Assembly: GCF_034377285.1 (NCBI RefSeq)
Contig: NZ_CP139715.1
Coordinates: 2,216,001-2,280,000 of the forward strand
DNA length: 64,000 bases
Origin: Thalassobaculum sp. OXR-137
Lineage (GTDB): Bacteria > Pseudomonadota > Alphaproteobacteria > Thalassobaculales > Thalassobaculaceae
Direction of reading: 5' to 3'
Shown here: positions 17,556-27,032 of the stretch, piece after piece
Numbering within the stretch: the first letter of the stretch is position 1
Layout of the letters: each line of letters begins with the position of its first letter
Position numbers and translations under genes: made by a program
Notes under the pieces: model-generated
Seen by the model: only the letters and a program-made list of their open reading frames with translations
The model's database searches: none
Told to the model about the DNA's origin: nothing

Positions 17556-17904
17556 AGGGCTTGAAGAACACCAGCGCCGCCCCGACCGCGATCATGCCCA
17601 GGCCGAAGAGCTGGCTCGGGGCGATGCTCTCCTTCAGGTACAGGAACGAGAAGGCCACGAAGACCGCGATGGTGATCACTTCCTGGATCGTCTTGAGCTG
17701 GGCGGCGCTGTAGACGCCGTGGCCGATCCGGTTGGCCGGCACCGCTAGGCAGTATTCCGCCAGCGCGATGCCCCAGCTCACCAGGATCACCACGATCAGC
17801 GGCGTCGCCTTGAACTTCAGGTGGCCGTACCAGGCGAAGGTCATGAACACGTTGGACGCCGCCAGCATCAGCGGCGGCAGCAGATAGCTCATGGTCGGGG
17901 TCAC
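17548..17904 (-). CDS. DUF486 (DMT-like) small membrane protein
   Basis: A 118-residue integral membrane protein with about four transmembrane helices (LLPPLMLAASNVFMTFAWYG, PLIVVILVSWGIALAEYCLA, VITIAVFVAFSFLYL, LFGLGMIAVGAALVFF). The segments NRIGHGVYSAAQLKTIQEVI and FSFLYLKESIAPSQLFG are typical of the DUF486 family, which is distantly related to small drug/metabolite transporters. Function is not established. The ATG at 17892 (MSYLLPP) is a plausible alternative start. It stands alone, convergent to the CoA-lyase gene. Confidence 0.88.
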   Translation of the reverse strand: MTPTMSYLLPPLMLAASNVFMTFAWYGHLKFKATPLIVVILVSWGIALAEYCLAVPANRIGHGVYSAAQLKTIQEVITIAVFVAFSFLYLKESIAPSQLFGLGMIAVGAALVFFKPWG

Positions 17905-18002
17905 GCGGGCTCTCCGGGGATCGTGGCGGCCGCCTTCGGCCGAATGGGACCCCGCAGTCTACTCCACGCCGCCGATCGATTTCGACGCGGATCCCCGGGC
18001 CG

Positions 18003-18977
18003 TCAGGACCGGATCCGGGGTTCCGGCTCCAGCTCGCCCGACCCGGCCGCCAGGATCGCGCCGTCGGCCGGCCGCTGCACGGTGAAGACATAGCCCGCCA
18101 GCGGCTTGCCCGCCTCGCGCCGCAGGACCTCGGTGCGCTGGTCGAGCACCGTCAGCCGGGCGTCGGCCGAGGCCGCGCGCACGTAGTCGGCGGAATGGCC
18201 GTAGCGCAGGGTCGGCAGCAGGCGCATCACCTCGCTCTCCGCCCCGCCGGTCGGATCGAGCGCTTCCACCGTGAACACCGCCCGGCCGCCGGGCCGCAGC
18301 GCCTGGCCGATTCCGCTCAGGACCCGGTCGAGGGCACCCACGTAGTTCAGCACGTCGCCGGCGACGATCAGGTCGTACAGCCGCGGCGGCGTGGACAGGA
18401 AGGCGGCGATATCGCCCTGGTGCAGACCGTCGTAGATCTTCTTGGCCCTGGCCTTCTCCAGCATGCCGTCCGACAGGTCGACCCCGTCGAGCCAGGCGCA
18501 GTGGCGGCGCAGCCGTTCGCCGATCAGGCCAGTGCCGCAGCCGAGATCGAGTACCGAGCCCAGCCCGTCCGGCCCGCCGGTGCCGACGAGCTCGGCGATC
18601 AGCGCGGGCCCCTGATACTCCAGGTCCTGCAGCAGCGAGCGGTCGAACCGGTCGGAAAAGTCGTCGAACAGCGCTTTGACATAGGGTGTCTGGGTCGCGT
18701 CCGGCGGCGGGGCGGCGCCGAGCAGGGCGAGATGCAGCATGGCGCCGTGCCGGTCCTCGTCGTGCAGGTCGAGATAGCGTCGGAAGCTGGCCACGGCCTC
18801 GTCGCGCAGGCCGAGCTTGGCCTGGGTCTCGCCGGTGAGAACCAGGAGGTCGCCCCAGTCCGGCGCGAGTTCCAGCGTCTGGTCGAGCAGGGACAACGCG
18901 CCGACGAGGTCGCCCTGGTCGATCAGTGCGCACGCATAGCCGACGCGGCGGTCGGCCCGGGGATCTCTGGATGTCAT
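18003..18977 (-). CDS. TPR-containing class I SAM-dependent methyltransferase
   Basis: A 324-residue protein with two parts. Residues about 10-85 form two tetratricopeptide-like helices pairs (VGYACALIDQGDLVGALSLLDQTLELAPD, GETQAKLGLRDEAVASFRRYLDL). After PYVKALFDDFSDRFDRSL, a hallmark of this methyltransferase group, a Rossmann domain carries SVLDLGCGTGLIGERLRRH (SAM motif I), LDGVDLSDGMLEKARAKK and DLIVAGDVLNYVGAL. The acceptor is unknown; small molecules or proteins are possible. It stands alone on the minus strand, with a long gene-free stretch upstream leading to the MFS leader. Confidence 0.88.
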   Translation of the reverse strand: MTSRDPRADRRVGYACALIDQGDLVGALSLLDQTLELAPDWGDLLVLTGETQAKLGLRDEAVASFRRYLDLHDEDRHGAMLHLALLGAAPPPDATQTPYVKALFDDFSDRFDRSLLQDLEYQGPALIAELVGTGGPDGLGSVLDLGCGTGLIGERLRRHCAWLDGVDLSDGMLEKARAKKIYDGLHQGDIAAFLSTPPRLYDLIVAGDVLNYVGALDRVLSGIGQALRPGGRAVFTVEALDPTGGAESEVMRLLPTLRYGHSADYVRAASADARLTVLDQRTEVLRREAGKPLAGYVFTVQRPADGAILAAGSGELEPEPRIRS

Positions 18978-19191
18978 GGTATGAGCGACGGAACCTTGGA
19001 GCGCGCTCAGCGCGCCGGGGCTGCCCGACCCTCCGAAAAGCCTAAGATGAGGGATCGTTTACTCCGACCCGCGGCCCGCCGGAAGAGGCTTCACCGCCAT
19101 ACCGCTCCGCGTCCGGCGCATGGGTCCCGGGTATGGGGCTGGCGCATGGGGTTGGCTCATGGAGCCGGCTCACACACTTAACCCCATCTCC

Positions 19192-19284
19192 GACTTCCTG
19201 GACGATCCGCAGGATCGATCCAGGACCGTGACCGGTCGCCTGTCCCAGGGTCCTGGATCGGCCCTGCAGGCCGTCCAGGAAGTC
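19192..19284. repeat. Tandem-hairpin REP-like palindromic element
   Basis: Two 36-base arms (19192-19227 and 19249-19284) are imperfect inverted copies, both ending in GACTTCCTGGACG. Each arm is itself a hairpin: CCTGGA-CGATCC / GGATCG-TCCAGG in the left arm and CCTGGA-TCGGCC / GGCCG-TCCAGG in the right. This BIME-like layout is different in sequence from the GTCATCCCGG element family. I see no second copy in the window. Confidence 0.8.
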
Positions 19285-19353
19285 GAGTGGGGGAGGGATG
19301 GCGACCTGCATGAGGCCGCCCGACCGCGGGGGATGGATCAGGGCCGCCGGCGC

Positions 19354-19382
19354 TTGCCGCCTGGCGCCCTCCCGGCTAACGT
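19354..19382 (+). promoter_or_regulatory. Possible promoter for the MFS leader
   Basis: TTGCCG and TAACGT are separated by 17 bp (4 of 6 and 3 of 6 matches to the sigma-70 consensus). Transcription would begin only about 10 bases before the leader frame. Weak, from sequence inspection only. Confidence 0.3.
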
Positions 19383-19400
19383 TGTTGCCAGGAGATATCG

Positions 19401-19451
19401 ATGACCCGAACCACCGTTACCATCGTAGGCATGAGGCGCATGGACCCTTAG
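19401..19451 (+). CDS. Candidate 16-residue leader peptide (uORF) of the MFS gene
   Basis: A 17-codon frame reads MTRTTVTIVGMRRMDP then TAG. AGGAG lies 6 bases before its ATG, a better ribosome binding site than that of the MFS gene itself. It ends 26 bases before a strong intrinsic terminator that in turn ends right before the MFS start codon. The end of the frame contains GGCGCATGG (19435-19443), exactly complementary to CCATGCGCC (19471-19479), which abuts and slightly overlaps the terminator stem. This is the layout of a ribosome-controlled attenuator. That it is translated and that it stalls ribosomes is inference; I do not recognise the peptide. Confidence 0.5.
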   Translation: MTRTTVTIVGMRRMDP

Positions 19452-19477
19452 CGGAACCCTGAGCCGCCTGCCATGCG

Positions 19478-19508
19478 CCCCCGAACTTCGTTCGGGGGTT
19501 TTCTGTTT
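19478..19508 (+). terminator. Intrinsic terminator in the MFS leader (putative attenuator)
   Basis: CCCCCGAAC and GTTCGGGGG form a perfect 9-bp stem with a 3-base loop, followed by TTTTCTGTTT. The T-run ends 11 bases before the MFS ATG and no other gene ends immediately upstream on this strand, so it can only serve to control entry into the MFS gene or to end the short leader transcript. Confidence 0.88.
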
Positions 19509-19519
19509 CGAGGCCTCCT

Positions 19520-20716
19520 ATGATCCCCTTTCGAGCCAGTTCGCCGCCCCACTTCACCACTCTCGTGCTGCTGGCCGCCACCTCGACGATGACGCTCAAC
19601 CTGATCGTCCCGTCGCTGGCCAACATCGCCCGCGACCTCAACTCCGATTACGGTGTGGTCAGCCTGGCGCTAGGCGGCTATCTGGCGGTGACGGCCCTGG
19701 TTCAGCTCGGCGTCGGCCCGCTGTCCGACCGGATCGGCCGGCGGCCGGTGTTGCTGACCGCCCTGGCGGTGTTCACCGTCGCGTCCGCGATCGGCGCCGC
19801 GGCCCAGGATGTGTGGATGTTCCTCGGCGCGCGAATGATCCAGGCCGCCGTGATCTCCGGCTATGTGCTGTCGCTTGCGATCGTCCGCGACACCCATGAC
19901 GGGCCGGACGTGCCCCGGCTGGTCAGCCGCATCGCCATGTCGATGGCGCTGGCGCCGATGCTGGCCCCGATGGTCGGCAGCCTGTTGGACGCGGCCCTCG
20001 GATGGCGGGCGATCTTCGTGCTCTACGGCACCGTCGGCGCGGCGCTGCTGTGTCTTGTGTGGACCGACCTGGGCGAGACCGTTCGTGGGCGGGAAGAGAT
20101 GGCAGGGGCCGTGATACCGGGTGCCGCCTCCCTGTTTCGACGCCCGCTGTTCTGGAGCTATGCGCTGTGCACGACCTTCTCCGGCGGCGCGTTCTACATC
20201 TTCATCTCGGGCTCTCCGTTGATCGCCACCTCGGTCTTCGGCGTCACCACGGCCGAACTGGGACTCTATGTCGGCAGTATCACGGGCGGGTTCATGACCG
20301 GCAGTTTTCTTGCCGGTCGGCTGTCGCGCAGCTGGGCGTCGACGCGGGTGATGCTGCTGGGGCGGATCGTGGCCTGCGGCGGGCTGCTGGCGGGGATCGC
20401 CGTGCTGGAGAGCGGCCTCGTCGTGCCCGTCCTTTATTTCGGGAGCACGATCCTCGTCGGCGTCGGCAACGGACTGACCACGCCGACCAGCAATGCCGGG
20501 GCAATGTCGGTCGTCCCCCGCCTGGCGGGCTCTGCTGCCGGGATCACCGGCGCCACCAACCTCGCTGTCGGCGCGCTGCTGACCTCGGGCACCGGCGCGC
20601 TCCTGGCCGACCGGCCGTCGCCGCTGCTGCTGCTCGTCCTGATGCTGGCAGTGTCCGTCGCCGCATTGTTGGCGACGCTGGCGGCCATGGTGCTGGAGAG
20701 GCGGAGCGACGGCTGA
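19520..20716 (+). CDS. Bcr/CflA-type MFS drug-resistance transporter
   Basis: A 398-residue major-facilitator protein with about 12 membrane helices. The N-terminal domain has LIVPSLANIARDLN and the loop 2-3 signature GPLSDRIGRRPVLL; the drug:H+ antiporter motif C region is ALAPMLAPMVGSLLDAALGWRAIF, as in Bcr/CflA (DHA1) pumps. Expected substrates are antibiotics or other small toxic compounds; the exact set is unknown. A GAGG ribosome binding site precedes the ATG, squeezed between the leader terminator and the start. The gene is alone and convergent with btaB, 3 bp apart at the stops. Regulation by attenuation in the leader is likely. Confidence 0.92.
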   Translation: MIPFRASSPPHFTTLVLLAATSTMTLNLIVPSLANIARDLNSDYGVVSLALGGYLAVTALVQLGVGPLSDRIGRRPVLLTALAVFTVASAIGAAAQDVWMFLGARMIQAAVISGYVLSLAIVRDTHDGPDVPRLVSRIAMSMALAPMLAPMVGSLLDAALGWRAIFVLYGTVGAALLCLVWTDLGETVRGREEMAGAVIPGAASLFRRPLFWSYALCTTFSGGAFYIFISGSPLIATSVFGVTTAELGLYVGSITGGFMTGSFLAGRLSRSWASTRVMLLGRIVACGGLLAGIAVLESGLVVPVLYFGSTILVGVGNGLTTPTSNAGAMSVVPRLAGSAAGITGATNLAVGALLTSGTGALLADRPSPLLLLVLMLAVSVAALLATLAAMVLERRSDG

Positions 20717-20719
20717 GGA

Positions 20720-21409
20720 TCAGGGCCGGCGCAGGTCCGCGCGGAAGGCGTAGCCGCGGAAGATCGGGCGGATCTCGACCTCGGCCCGGCCGGAGGCCTT
20801 CAGCTCGCGCAGGTAGCCGATCAGCTCCGGGCGCACATGCACGCCGAACAGGTCGAGCCACCCGAACAGCATGCCGCGGAACCAGCCGGGCAGGCCGGCC
20901 TGGTCGCCGAAATCGACGATATGCACGCGGCCGCCGGGCTTCAGCGAGGCGACGGCATGCTCGATCGATTCCCGCCAGGGCGGGATCATCGACAGGGAAT
21001 AGGAGAACACGATCCGGTCCAGCGGCTCGGACAGGCCGAAGGCGGAGGCCGGGTCGAACTGCTCGGCGAAGCCGTGCACCAGCGGCAGGCGGTCCGTCAG
21101 GCCCGCGCGGTCGACCTTGGCCTGGGCGGAGCGCAGCATCTCCGTGGAGGCGTCCAGGCCCATCAGGTGGGCCTGGGGGTAGCGCCGGGCCATGAGCACC
21201 AGATTGCGGCCGGTGCCGCAGCCGATTTCGCACACCGTCTCGCCCGGCTGCAGATCCAGCTCGGCGATGAGCTGGTCGCGGCCCAGCAGGTAATAGGCGC
21301 GGCTCAGGTCGTAGATGTGCCGTTGCAGCCGATACATGTCGTCCATCTTGCGATGGACGACACTGGTATCGCTGCCCGCGTCATCCTGGCCGCGGACACC
21401 GTCCGCCAT
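20720..21409 (-). CDS. btaB: BtaB-like N-methyltransferase (betaine lipid synthesis)
   Basis: A 229-residue SAM-dependent methyltransferase: LDLQPGETVCEIGCGTGRNLVLMARRYP is SAM motif I, followed by LMGLDASTEMLRSAQAKV and DRIVFSYSLSMIPPWRESIEHAVASLKPGGRVHIVDFGDQ. The stretch YRLQRHIYDLSRAYYLLGRDQLIAEL at the N-terminus and the fusion-like adjacency to a DUF3419/BtaA gene point to BtaB, which trimethylates diacylglyceryl-homoserine to the betaine lipid DGTS. The start lies 3 bp after the btaA stop, so the two are an operon. In characterised bacteria the pair is induced by phosphate limitation; I could not identify a Pho box here. Confidence 0.85.
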   Translation of the reverse strand: MADGVRGQDDAGSDTSVVHRKMDDMYRLQRHIYDLSRAYYLLGRDQLIAELDLQPGETVCEIGCGTGRNLVLMARRYPQAHLMGLDASTEMLRSAQAKVDRAGLTDRLPLVHGFAEQFDPASAFGLSEPLDRIVFSYSLSMIPPWRESIEHAVASLKPGGRVHIVDFGDQAGLPGWFRGMLFGWLDLFGVHVRPELIGYLRELKASGRAEVEIRPIFRGYAFRADLRRP

Positions 21410-21412
21410 GGC

Positions 21413-22627
21413 TCAGTCCTTGAGGGTGTATAGGTGGAAGCCGCCATAGATGGACGAGCGGTCGGCGGCGGTGTGCAGCTTGCTCTCGGCCTCGTGGTAC
21501 TGGAAGCGGTCGAGCATCTCGTTGGGGATGCGGCCGGGCAGGATGCTGTCCTCGCCGGCGGTGCGGAAGATCACCCGCGTGCCCGGCTTGGCGGTACGCA
21601 GGATCTCGCCCCACAGTTCGGTGAGCTGCTCGGTGGTCATCCAGTCCTGGGCGTCCAGCAGGACATAGCGGTCCAGCGACTGGTCGGCCTGTGTCTGCAG
21701 GTAAGAGGTCACCGAGGTCTGCTTGAACGCCACCCGGTCCAGCTTGGTCTGCAGTTCCTGGTAATACCGCTCCTGCAGGTAGCGGGGCACGGCGATGCGG
21801 TCGATCTTGTCGTAGCCGCGGCCGAAGGCCTGCCAGGCGAAGTAGTTGTCGGCGAACGGGAAGTCGCAGGCCAGCCGCTCCAGCCGGGAGCGCATGAGGC
21901 CCGCCATGTTGCCGCCCGAGGAGGCCGACAGCTCCTGGAACTGTGCCGGCGGGATGCCGAGACCGAAATAGCTCACCGGCAGACGGCAGATCGCCTTCAT
22001 CACCGCCGTCTCGAAGATCGGCTCGATCAGGGTCTCGAACAGCCAGCGCTGCTCTTCCAGATTGCGGGCCGTCAGCAGCCGCTTGGGGTTCTTGCCGCTC
22101 AGCCGGGCGACCAGATGCAGCAGGCCGATGAAGCGGCCGAGCACCCCGTGCTTGTAGATGTTGCGGGCGAACAGGTTGATCCGCCGGCCGGTCAGGCCGC
22201 GGCGCATCCAGTAGGCATGGGTCTCGGGGTCGAGATGGTCGCGCAGGTGCTTGTGGAAGGCGCGGACGTTGCCCTTCTCGTCGGCATGGCCGAACAGGCG
22301 GAAGAAGGACTCGTAGCTCGGCAGGTGCTTGAGCGCGGCGACCTTGAGATGGCAGAGCGCGATGTGGTGCGGGTTGAGGTCGACCGCGGTGACGTTTTCC
22401 GGGTTCTCGGTCAGGTAGTTGAGGACGTTGCAGCCGCCCGAGGCGATGGTGAGGATCCGGCTCTCCGGGGTCAGGCGCAGGGCCTTGAGATCGACCTCCG
22501 GATCTTCCCAGATCTGCGGGTAGACCAGGCCGTGGAACATGACGATGAAGGCACGGTCCAGGATCCCGCGCTTGGTGAAGCGGCGGTGAGGGGTCACGGC
22601 GTCCGACAGCAGCGGGTTCTTCTTCAT
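21413..22627 (-). CDS. btaA: BtaA: S-adenosylmethionine:diacylglycerol 3-amino-3-carboxypropyl transferase (DUF3419)
   Basis: A 404-residue DUF3419 protein. The start region FTKRGILDRAFIVMFHGLVYPQIWEDPEVDLKAL and the SAM site ILTIASGGCNVLNYLTENPENVTAVDLNPHHIALCHLK are characteristic of BtaA, which moves the aminocarboxypropyl group of SAM to diacylglycerol. Later conserved stretches include SSGGNMAGLMRSRLERLACDFPFADNYFAWQAFGRGYD. The ATG at 22627 (MKKNPLL) is chosen; it has GGAG upstream, whereas the in-frame ATG 27 codons earlier lacks one. It is followed directly by btaB. Membrane-associated, phosphorus-free lipid synthesis. Confidence 0.92.
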   Translation of the reverse strand: MKKNPLLSDAVTPHRRFTKRGILDRAFIVMFHGLVYPQIWEDPEVDLKALRLTPESRILTIASGGCNVLNYLTENPENVTAVDLNPHHIALCHLKVAALKHLPSYESFFRLFGHADEKGNVRAFHKHLRDHLDPETHAYWMRRGLTGRRINLFARNIYKHGVLGRFIGLLHLVARLSGKNPKRLLTARNLEEQRWLFETLIEPIFETAVMKAICRLPVSYFGLGIPPAQFQELSASSGGNMAGLMRSRLERLACDFPFADNYFAWQAFGRGYDKIDRIAVPRYLQERYYQELQTKLDRVAFKQTSVTSYLQTQADQSLDRYVLLDAQDWMTTEQLTELWGEILRTAKPGTRVIFRTAGEDSILPGRIPNEMLDRFQYHEAESKLHTAADRSSIYGGFHLYTLKD

Positions 22628-22756
22628 TTCTCGCGTCTCCAGGGATCGACGGCACACACTAGCCGAGACACGCGGCGGTGGCGTCCGATCGATTGGCGAT
22701 TTCATCAAATCTTCATGGCCGTCGCCATGGCACTACGGAAGACCGCCGTTTTCAGG

Positions 22757-23143
22757 CTATTTGCCGGTCGCTTTCGCGATTGCGGTCTTCCCGGCGGCAC
22801 CGTCTTCCAGGGGATAGTACCCTATTCTGAGCGCGAATCGATTGCGGATCGACTCCAGCACCTTCTCGCTGTCCCGCGGCATCGGGATCTTGCGGTCCAG
22901 CGCGAACAACAGCAGCGCGCTGACGACCTCCTGGGGCTCGAACTTGACCTTCACCTCCTCCCCGCTGTCGGGGAGCAGACGCAGCAGCCCGGTGGGTGGC
23001 TGTTCGCCGGCCACGCCGCCCACGGGTTCCGCCCGCACCACGGTGCCCATCGGGAGACGCCGGCCGCTCTTCTGGCAGAATTTCACCAGGGCCTGGGCGG
23101 CCTCGTGGGGCGTGAAGACGATGAAGCGGAATTCGGCGGGCAT
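22757..23143 (-). CDS. Conserved-looking hypothetical protein, 128 residues
   Basis: Not recognised. It is soluble, starts MPAEFRFIVFTPHEAAQALVKFC, and has a middle segment rich in charged strands (GEEVKVKFEPQEVVSALLLFALDRKIPMPRDSEKVLE) ending IGYYPLEDG and a short AK-rich tail. The codon usage and length of the frame match its neighbours, and ATG with a CGGGCATGG-type context lies at the right place, so it is likely a true gene. It is on the btaA strand but 129 bp upstream, so linkage to lipid synthesis is uncertain. Confidence 0.7.
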   Translation of the reverse strand: MPAEFRFIVFTPHEAAQALVKFCQKSGRRLPMGTVVRAEPVGGVAGEQPPTGLLRLLPDSGEEVKVKFEPQEVVSALLLFALDRKIPMPRDSEKVLESIRNRFALRIGYYPLEDGAAGKTAIAKATGK

Positions 23144-23263
23144 GGCGCGGCTCGCGTCTGGGGCAGGTATTTGATTAAAGGTTTACGGGTCCAAACGTTA
23201 ACGTCCCCATAACGCAGAGGGGAAAATCTCTCGAAAGGCGGGCCGGCAGGACCAGAGGAAGCC

Positions 23264-23303
23264 GAAAAGAAAAGCACCGACGTCCCGGGAGAGACGTCGG
23301 TGC
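23264..23303 (-). terminator. Intrinsic terminator of the peptide-binding protein gene
   Basis: On the minus strand GCACCGACGTC and GACGTCGGTGC form a perfect 11-bp stem with an 8-base loop, followed by TTTTCTTTTC. It lies 37 bp after the stop codon of the solute-binding protein. Confidence 0.9.
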
Positions 23304-23340
23304 GGAAGGCGGTCGGACGGCGGCGCGGACGCCGCCGCGG

Positions 23341-24942
23341 TCAGTCGATCTTCACGTGGCGCATGTCGAACTGGTTGTCGGCACGCTGCTCGAGCGTGAC
23401 GTTGGAGCGCTTGCCCCAGGCCAGCCCCTGCTGGTGCAGCGGGATGTAGCCCCGCTCGTTGTGCAGGATCGTGAAGGCGTCGCGGATCATCGCATCGCGC
23501 TTCTCCGCATCGGTCTCCGACAGGACCTCGTCGGTCAGCCTATCGAATTCCGCGTTGGAGTAGCCGCCGATGTTGAACTTGCCGCGGCCGCTGTCGTCCG
23601 GCGTGGCAATGATGTTGTACATCACGTTCCAGCTGTCGAAGGAGCCGGGCGTCCAGCCCAGCAGATAGAAGCTGGTGTCCCGCTTCGGCGCCAGGATCTT
23701 GGCGAAGTACTGGGCCTTCGGCTGGGCCAGCAGGTTCACCTTGACGTTGATCCGGGCGAGCATCGCCACGACCGCCTGACAGATCGCCTCGTCGTTGACG
23801 TAGCGGTTGTTCGGGCAGTCCATGGTGACCTCGAAACCGTCCGCATAGCCGGCGTCGGCCATCAGCTTCTTGGCCATGGCCGTGTCGGTTTCCAGTCGGG
23901 TGAACTCGTCCGAATGGGTGAACAGGAACGGCGAGATCATCAGGGCCGTCGGGGCCGAGAGGCCGCGCATGACCTTCTTCTGGATCAGTTCGACGTCGAT
24001 CGCGCGGTAGAACGCCTCACGGACGCGGACGTCCTTGAACGGGTTCTTGCCCTTGATGTTGGAATACAGGAGCTCGTCGCGCTCCTGGTCCATGCCCAGG
24101 AAGATCGTGCGCAGCTCCGGACCGGCGAGAACCTCGGCGTTCGGATCGCCGTCGATGCGCTCCATGTCCTGAACCGGGACCGGATACATCATGTCGATCT
24201 CGCCCGAGAGCAGCGCGGCCACGCGGGTGGAGTCGGAGCCGATCGGGGTGAAGATGATCTCGGTGAGGTTGTGGGTCTTGTTGGCCTTGTCCCACCAGTT
24301 CTCGTTCTCGACCAGAACCGTCTTCACGTCGGTCTCGCGAGACTGGACCTTGAACGGCCCGGTGCCGTTGGCGTTCCGGGTGGAGAAGTTCTCCTTGCCG
24401 CCGGTGACGTCGGTCGGCGCCTCGGCCCCGTTCGCCTCGGCCCACTCCTTGTCCATGATGGCCCAGGTGGCCCATTCGTAATGGAGGATCGGGTTCGGCG
24501 TCTCGGTGACGAAGTCGACCGTGTAGTCGTCGACCTTGATCACCTCGGCTACGCCGGCGAGGCGGGTCTTCAGGTCCGAACCGTCCTTGCGGACCCGCTC
24601 GGCGGAGAACAGCACGTCGTCGGCGGTGAAGTCGTTGCCGTTATGAAACTTCACACCCTTGCGCAGGTGGAAGCGCCACTTGGTCGGCTCCAGGATCTCC
24701 CAGCGCTCGGCCAGCGCCGGCTCGATCTCCAGCGACGGCGAGCGGCGAATGAGACCCTCGTAGATGTTGCCCAGCAGACCGAGGGTGAAGGTCTCGTTCA
24801 GCGAATAGGGGTCGAGGGACTGGGCATCGCCCTGGAACGCCCATTTGAACGTCTTGGCTTCGGCGAAGGAGGCGCCGAGCATGATCAGGCCGGCCCCGAG
24901 ACCGGCCATAAGGTATCGGGAAAATCGGGATTTAGATTGCAT
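23341..24942 (-). CDS. Periplasmic peptide/nickel-type ABC transporter substrate-binding protein (family 5), orphan
   Basis: A 533-residue secreted binding protein. A Sec signal peptide (basic start, LMAGLGAGLIMLGASF core, cleavage after AEA) precedes KTFKWAFQGDAQSLDPYSLNETF. The family 5 signature region is present (YEGLIRRSPSLEIEPALAERWEI, then WRFHLRKGVKFHNGNDFTADDVLFS), and the C-terminus has DAFTILHNERGYIPLHQQGLAWG. Ligands are probably oligopeptides or similar. No permease or ATPase genes of the Dpp/Opp type are adjacent, so it either serves a transporter encoded elsewhere or came apart from its operon. A strong intrinsic terminator follows. Confidence 0.93.
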   Translation of the reverse strand: MQSKSRFSRYLMAGLGAGLIMLGASFAEAKTFKWAFQGDAQSLDPYSLNETFTLGLLGNIYEGLIRRSPSLEIEPALAERWEILEPTKWRFHLRKGVKFHNGNDFTADDVLFSAERVRKDGSDLKTRLAGVAEVIKVDDYTVDFVTETPNPILHYEWATWAIMDKEWAEANGAEAPTDVTGGKENFSTRNANGTGPFKVQSRETDVKTVLVENENWWDKANKTHNLTEIIFTPIGSDSTRVAALLSGEIDMMYPVPVQDMERIDGDPNAEVLAGPELRTIFLGMDQERDELLYSNIKGKNPFKDVRVREAFYRAIDVELIQKKVMRGLSAPTALMISPFLFTHSDEFTRLETDTAMAKKLMADAGYADGFEVTMDCPNNRYVNDEAICQAVVAMLARINVKVNLLAQPKAQYFAKILAPKRDTSFYLLGWTPGSFDSWNVMYNIIATPDDSGRGKFNIGGYSNAEFDRLTDEVLSETDAEKRDAMIRDAFTILHNERGYIPLHQQGLAWGKRSNVTLEQRADNQFDMRHVKID

Positions 24943-25177
24943 AGTGGTTATCTCCTGCGTCCCCTGCTCAATGGGCGATCTGCGCCGCCAAAGTTACCGT
25001 ATGGAGAGAATGTCAGCTGTTCAAGCAGATGTCAGCATAGTCGAGTATCAGGATAGGGATCGGCGGGTGTTGAGTGGGTCCGGGAACCGACGTCACACAG
25101 CCGCATTGCCGCGCCCCAGGGCGATGGGCTAGAAACGGCCCGGTTCACACACTTGCCCCGTCAAAGGATCGTGCCGC

Positions 25178-26860
<1,683 letters not shown>

Positions 26861-26887
26861 TCGGCATCGGACCTATCGTATCGCGAG

Positions 26888-26920
26888 CGGGCGGGCCTTC
26901 GGGGCCGCCCGTTTCCGTTT
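26888..26920 (+). terminator. Intrinsic terminator after ettA
   Basis: CGGGCGGGCC, a TTCG loop and GGCCGCCCG-type arm (one mismatch), followed by TTTCCGTTT, 27 bp after the ettA stop. Confidence 0.75.
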
Positions 26921-27032
26921 GGGGCGGGTTCCGGGGCGGGTGATGCTACCCGACCCTCCTTACCTCACTCCCCGGACTGAATCGGCGGAGTGCAGGTGGG
27001 CGGGGGGCATTCAGGTAGATGGAGAGGGCCGT

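Larger units (their letters stand above)
18978..19519. other. 542-bp gene-free stretch with repeat element and attenuator leader
   Basis: No ordinary gene is supportable. From left to right it holds the 5' region of the TPR-methyltransferase, two copies of GGCGCATGG (19115 and 19141), the tandem-hairpin element at 19192-19284, a possible promoter near 19354, the 16-codon leader frame and the terminator directly before the MFS gene. GGCGCATGG occurs again inside the leader frame, with its complement just before the terminator. Confidence 0.75.

Noticed and set aside
21400-22760. A Pho box for btaA
   Set aside because: No CTGTCAT-like direct repeat with the right spacing was found in the upstream gap.
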